This document shows, piece by piece, positions 6,199 through 8,302 of a stretch of DNA of 8,302 nucleotides. The DNA comes from Kiritimatiellia bacterium (GTDB lineage Bacteria > Verrucomicrobiota > Kiritimatiellia > RFP12 > UBA1067): NCBI GenBank assembly GCA_028701555.1, contig JAQVQN010000087.1:1-8302 (forward strand), read 5' to 3'. A program made the translations under genes and the position numbers. The number at the start of each line of letters is the position of its first letter. Position 1 is the first letter of the stretch. Under the pieces are notes generated by a model. The model was not told the origin of the DNA and did not search any database. It saw nothing but the letters and a program-made list of their open reading frames with translations.

Positions 6199-6867
6199 TT
6201 AGTGAATGGCTTGTTCTATGGCTTTGACCACCTCGACCGCCAAAGCCCGCGAGCCCGCAGCGGTATAGTGCACATCACGTTTCTTCCCGCCTATTTCGAG
6301 ACGGCGTTCGGCTGAACCGACAAAAGCGTGCAGGTCGTTAACCTGAACCCCCTCGTCTCGCATCACGCGCAAGGCGACATCGTTATATGTTGTTTCGCTG
6401 CCTGTAACACGTCCGCGCGCACCCTCCGGCACCGGCGTCGTGGAACACCATATAAGTTTAGCGCCAGTCTTTTTGAGCCGTTGCGTCAGCACACGCAAAT
6501 TTGTTTCATATTGCTCCAGCGGCACCCATTGCCGGCCCTCGCGGATCTCGGTTATTTTGCCTTTTTCATCAATATGCTTGAGGTCGTGCAATCCCCAGTT
6601 GAAATGGATCACGTCCCACTTGCCCTTGCCCAGCCATTCTTCAAGCTTTGCCAACCCACGCTCTGTAGACGCATTGTTGCCCGGCGCGTGCACAACCTCC
6701 ATCTTGTTCGAAAGCGCCGCCTGCACAAAAGGTGTGTAGCCGATCGAGATCGAATCCCCTATTATCAGCACCCGCGGCAGCGTACGGCCACCTTCCGCCC
6801 CGTGCGCTGTTACCGCTGCCGCCACAAAAGCCGCATAAGCGCACATCCATTTTAAGACACTCATCAT
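6199..6867 (-). CDS. Secreted SGNH/GDSL-type hydrolase
   Basis: This 222-residue protein has a signal peptide (about 1-24, ending AHGA) and a single SGNH hydrolase domain. Block I is VLIIGDSISIGY with nucleophile Ser39. The block II glycine is in HAPGNN (60-65). The block III region is HFNWGLHDL (88-96) with Asn90. Block V is DVHYTAAGSRALA with His200. The family acts as esterases or lipases, often as acetylesterases on carbohydrates, in the periplasm or outside the cell; the FNWGLxDL form is common in planctomycete and verrucomicrobial members. In the classical DxxH motif an Asp sits three residues before the His. Here that residue is Arg197, with Asp198 only two before. Two ATGs stand in tandem; GGAGGTG (6870-6876) is 4 nt from the first (6867) and 7 nt from the second (6864), so the shorter protein may be the real one. 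It is the first gene of the minus-strand series. The substrate cannot be told from sequence. Confidence 0.88.
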   Translation of the reverse strand: MMSVLKWMCAYAAFVAAAVTAHGAEGGRTLPRVLIIGDSISIGYTPFVQAALSNKMEVVHAPGNNASTERGLAKLEEWLGKGKWDVIHFNWGLHDLKHIDEKGKITEIREGRQWVPLEQYETNLRVLTQRLKKTGAKLIWCSTTPVPEGARGRVTGSETTYNDVALRVMRDEGVQVNDLHAFVGSAERRLEIGGKKRDVHYTAAGSRALAVEVVKAIEQAIH

Positions 6868-7078
6868 TTCACCTCCAAATTCAATCAGATTAACAAATTC
6901 GACTGTTGCATGGAACTTTCAACTTGATCCGCCGAATAACTTCAATGTTCCGTAATACTCCGTCCTTTGCTATTTTATTTCTGTCCGACAGCTCGGTCGG
7001 GCCGGGCTTAACGCGGGGTCCAGCCGCCCTTTTTGTCCGCCACCCTATCCCTGGTCATCTTCTGACATCTTACAAACC
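6868..7078. promoter_or_regulatory. Divergent intergenic region between the SGNH gene and nadA
   Basis: This 211-nt region must hold the promoters for both directions. On the minus strand the best -10 is TAAAAT (6977-6972, 5 of 6), but the -35 position before it (CCGACC) is poor. On the plus strand TATTTT at the same place (6971-6976) with TTCCGT 17 nt upstream is weak. A hairpin with arms gtccgac (6983-6989) and gtcgggc (6996-7002), 7 pairs including one G-U as RNA, lies in the nadA leader without a following U-run. nadA has no visible Shine-Dalgarno. I see no known NAD riboswitch pattern. Confidence 0.4.
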
Positions 7079-7981
7079 ATGAACATCATCGAAGAGATCA
7101 AAAAACTGCAAAAGGCCAGTGACGCGGTGATCCTAGCGCACAACTACCAGCCAGGCGAGGTCCAGGACATCGCGGACTTCACCGGCGACTCGCTGGAACT
7201 GGCTCGCAAGGCCACAGACATCCACGCCGCCGTCATCGTTTTCTGCGGCGTCCATTTCATGGCCGAAACCGCCGCCATCCTTAATCCCGACAAGACCGTG
7301 CTGCTGCCGGCCCCGGATGCCGGCTGCCCCATGGCCGACATGATCACTGGCGACCAGTTGCGCGAACTCAAAGCCAAGCATCCGGACGCAAAAGTCCTGT
7401 GCTACGTTAACAGTACCGCCGAGGTCAAGGCCGAGAGCGACCTTTGCGTGACATCCGCCAATGCCGTGGCAGTCGCGCGTAGTCTGCCGCCCGACCAGCA
7501 GATCATCTTCGTTCCCGACCGTCATCTCGGTTCATACACCGCCGAAAAGCTGGGACGCGAGTTCATTCTCTGGCCGGGCTACTGCCCCACACACGCGCGC
7601 ATCACCGAGAACCATATACTCGCAGCTCGGTCAGCCTTCCCCGGTTCTCCAGTTCTGGTGCATCCCGAATGCCCGAAACCTGTCCGTGACGCGGCAGACG
7701 CCGTGCTATCCACCGGCGGCATGTGCCGTTATGTTAAAGGCCGCGAGGAGAAAGCCTTTATCATCGGCACCGAGACCGGCATCCTACACCGCCTTAAGCA
7801 GGAAAACCCGGACACCTTGTTCCATCCGCTTCTGGAGCAGGCCGTGTGCCCGAACATGAAGAAAATCTCGCTGGAAAAAATCCTCTGGTGCCTACGCGAC
7901 ATGCGCACCGTGATCACCGTGCCGGAAAACGTATCCGGGCGTGCCCGTCGCTCGATTGATGCCATGCTCGCCGTGAACTGA
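7079..7981 (+). CDS. nadA: Quinolinate synthase NadA
   Basis: This 300-residue enzyme condenses iminoaspartate with dihydroxyacetone phosphate to quinolinate, the precursor of NAD, using an oxygen-sensitive [4Fe-4S] cluster in the cytoplasm. All expected landmarks are present: ILAHNYQ near the start (18-24), GDSLELAR (36-43), FCGVHFMAETA (55-65), the first cluster ligand in DAGCPMAD (Cys83), YVNSTAEVKAESD (109-121), FVPDRHLG (144-151), the second ligand in WPGYCPTH (Cys169), HPECPK (195-200), STGGM, IGTETG, and the third ligand in VCPNMKK (Cys257). The length and Cys83/169/257 spacing match the compact NadA type of Thermotoga and Pyrococcus rather than the longer E. coli form. The ATG has no recognisable Shine-Dalgarno, and no in-frame start codon lies close upstream. 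nadB and nadC are not in the window. rarA follows after 30 nt on the same strand. Confidence 0.97.
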   Translation: MNIIEEIKKLQKASDAVILAHNYQPGEVQDIADFTGDSLELARKATDIHAAVIVFCGVHFMAETAAILNPDKTVLLPAPDAGCPMADMITGDQLRELKAKHPDAKVLCYVNSTAEVKAESDLCVTSANAVAVARSLPPDQQIIFVPDRHLGSYTAEKLGREFILWPGYCPTHARITENHILAARSAFPGSPVLVHPECPKPVRDAADAVLSTGGMCRYVKGREEKAFIIGTETGILHRLKQENPDTLFHPLLEQAVCPNMKKISLEKILWCLRDMRTVITVPENVSGRARRSIDAMLAVN

Positions 7982-8011
7982 ACGTCGGGACATACGGAAC
8001 AAAACCGCGCC

Positions 8012-8302
8012 ATGACCGATAATCTGGACAACGAACTTTTTCTGGATCAGCAGGAACCGGAAGAATGCGAAACCGCCCCCGGACCGGCCCGCCAGCCGCT
8101 GGCCGCGCGCATGCGTCCGCTGACTCTGGACGAGGTTGTCGGGCAAGACCACATCCTCGGCCCCGGCAAACTGCTGCGCCGCGTCATCGAAGCCGACCGC
8201 CTGACCAACCTGATCTTTTTCGGCCCCCCCGGCTGCGGTAAGACCACCCTGGCAGAGGTGATCGCGCGCGTCACACAGCGCCGCTTCGAGCGCACCAGCG
8301 GG
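8012..8302 (+). CDS. rarA: Replication-associated recombination protein A, RarA/MgsA (N-terminal part, runs off the window)
   Basis: The first 97 residues are present. After a variable acidic N-terminus (1-26) comes PLAARMRPLTLDEVVGQDHI (29-48), with LGPGKLLRRVIEADRL directly after it. This is the signature of RarA/MgsA/WRNIP1 AAA+ ATPases. Then comes the Walker A motif in IFFGPPGCGKTTLAEVIA (68-85), with Lys77 and Thr78. RarA is a clamp-loader-related ATPase that acts on stalled or gapped replication forks. Walker B, sensor and C-terminal tetramerisation domains lie beyond the edge. The ATG at 8012 is 30 nt after the nadA stop with only a weak purine stretch upstream, so the two genes are probably one transcript. 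An in-frame ATG at residue 34 falls inside the conserved block and is not a plausible start. Confidence 0.93.
   Translation, partial: MTDNLDNELFLDQQEPEECETAPGPARQPLAARMRPLTLDEVVGQDHILGPGKLLRRVIEADRLTNLIFFGPPGCGKTTLAEVIARVTQRRFERTSG

Noticed and set aside
6868..7078. NAD+-sensing riboswitch upstream of nadA
   Set aside because: The leader lacks the conserved C-rich and A-rich blocks I would expect of the known nadA-associated RNA; only one simple hairpin is visible.
7133..8295. Minus-strand frames opposite nadA and rarA
   Set aside because: The plus strand encodes unmistakable NadA and RarA signatures; the antisense frames are by-products of codon bias.
1..8302. CRISPR array, transposon ends, tRNA or toxin-antitoxin locus
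   Set aside because: I found no regularly spaced repeats, transposase motifs, tRNA-like fold or paired small toxin and antitoxin genes. The HTH and 192-residue proteins do not resemble a known toxin pair.

Overview
The window looks like ordinary chromosomal DNA of a Gram-negative (diderm), G+C-rich bacterium. It holds an intact ydbH-ynbE-ydbL module, which only makes sense with an outer membrane. It also holds a DUF2723/GT117-type membrane glycosyltransferase and a secreted SGNH hydrolase of a kind I associate with the Planctomycetota-Verrucomicrobiota side of the tree. I lean towards Verrucomicrobiota, Kiritimatiellota or Lentisphaerota, or Bacteroidota-like relatives. That placement is inference and is not fixed by any marker gene here. 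I see no tRNA, rRNA, CRISPR, insertion sequence or phage gene.

Layout: seven genes lie on the minus strand and are read from about 6867 down to 1. In transcription order they are: a secreted SGNH hydrolase (6867-6199); a helix-turn-helix regulator starting 2 nt after it (6196-5684); a 109-nt gap with two perfect inverted repeats; an uncharacterised 192-residue protein (5574-4996); the AsmA-like inner-membrane protein YdbH (4923-1876); the tiny outer-membrane lipoprotein YnbE (1719-1546); the periplasmic YdbL (1518-1177); and the N-terminal 346 residues of a DUF2723/GT117 membrane protein (1038 to beyond position 1). On the plus strand, diverging across a 211-nt region, are nadA (7079-7981) and the start of rarA (8012 to beyond 8302).

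How the genes work together: YdbH, YnbE and YdbL form a known envelope system in Escherichia coli. There YdbH spans the periplasm, meets the lipoprotein YnbE at the outer membrane and is modulated by YdbL, to carry phospholipid between the membranes. The gene order here is the same. A good sigma70-like promoter sits directly against the ydbH start codon, so the module probably has its own transcription start. The HTH gene and the 192-residue gene may be a regulator-target pair, because a perfect palindrome sits just upstream of the latter's ribosome binding site. NadA (quinolinate synthesis for NAD) and RarA (replication-fork AAA+ ATPase) are housekeeping genes, probably co-transcribed.

Translation signals are uneven. 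ynbE, the SGNH gene and the 192-residue gene have strong Shine-Dalgarno sequences. The HTH gene, ydbH, nadA, rarA and the GT117 gene have weak or no visible ones. The two least understood elements are the 192-residue protein and the inverted repeats upstream of it. I do not see evidence for a wholly new defence or mobile system.
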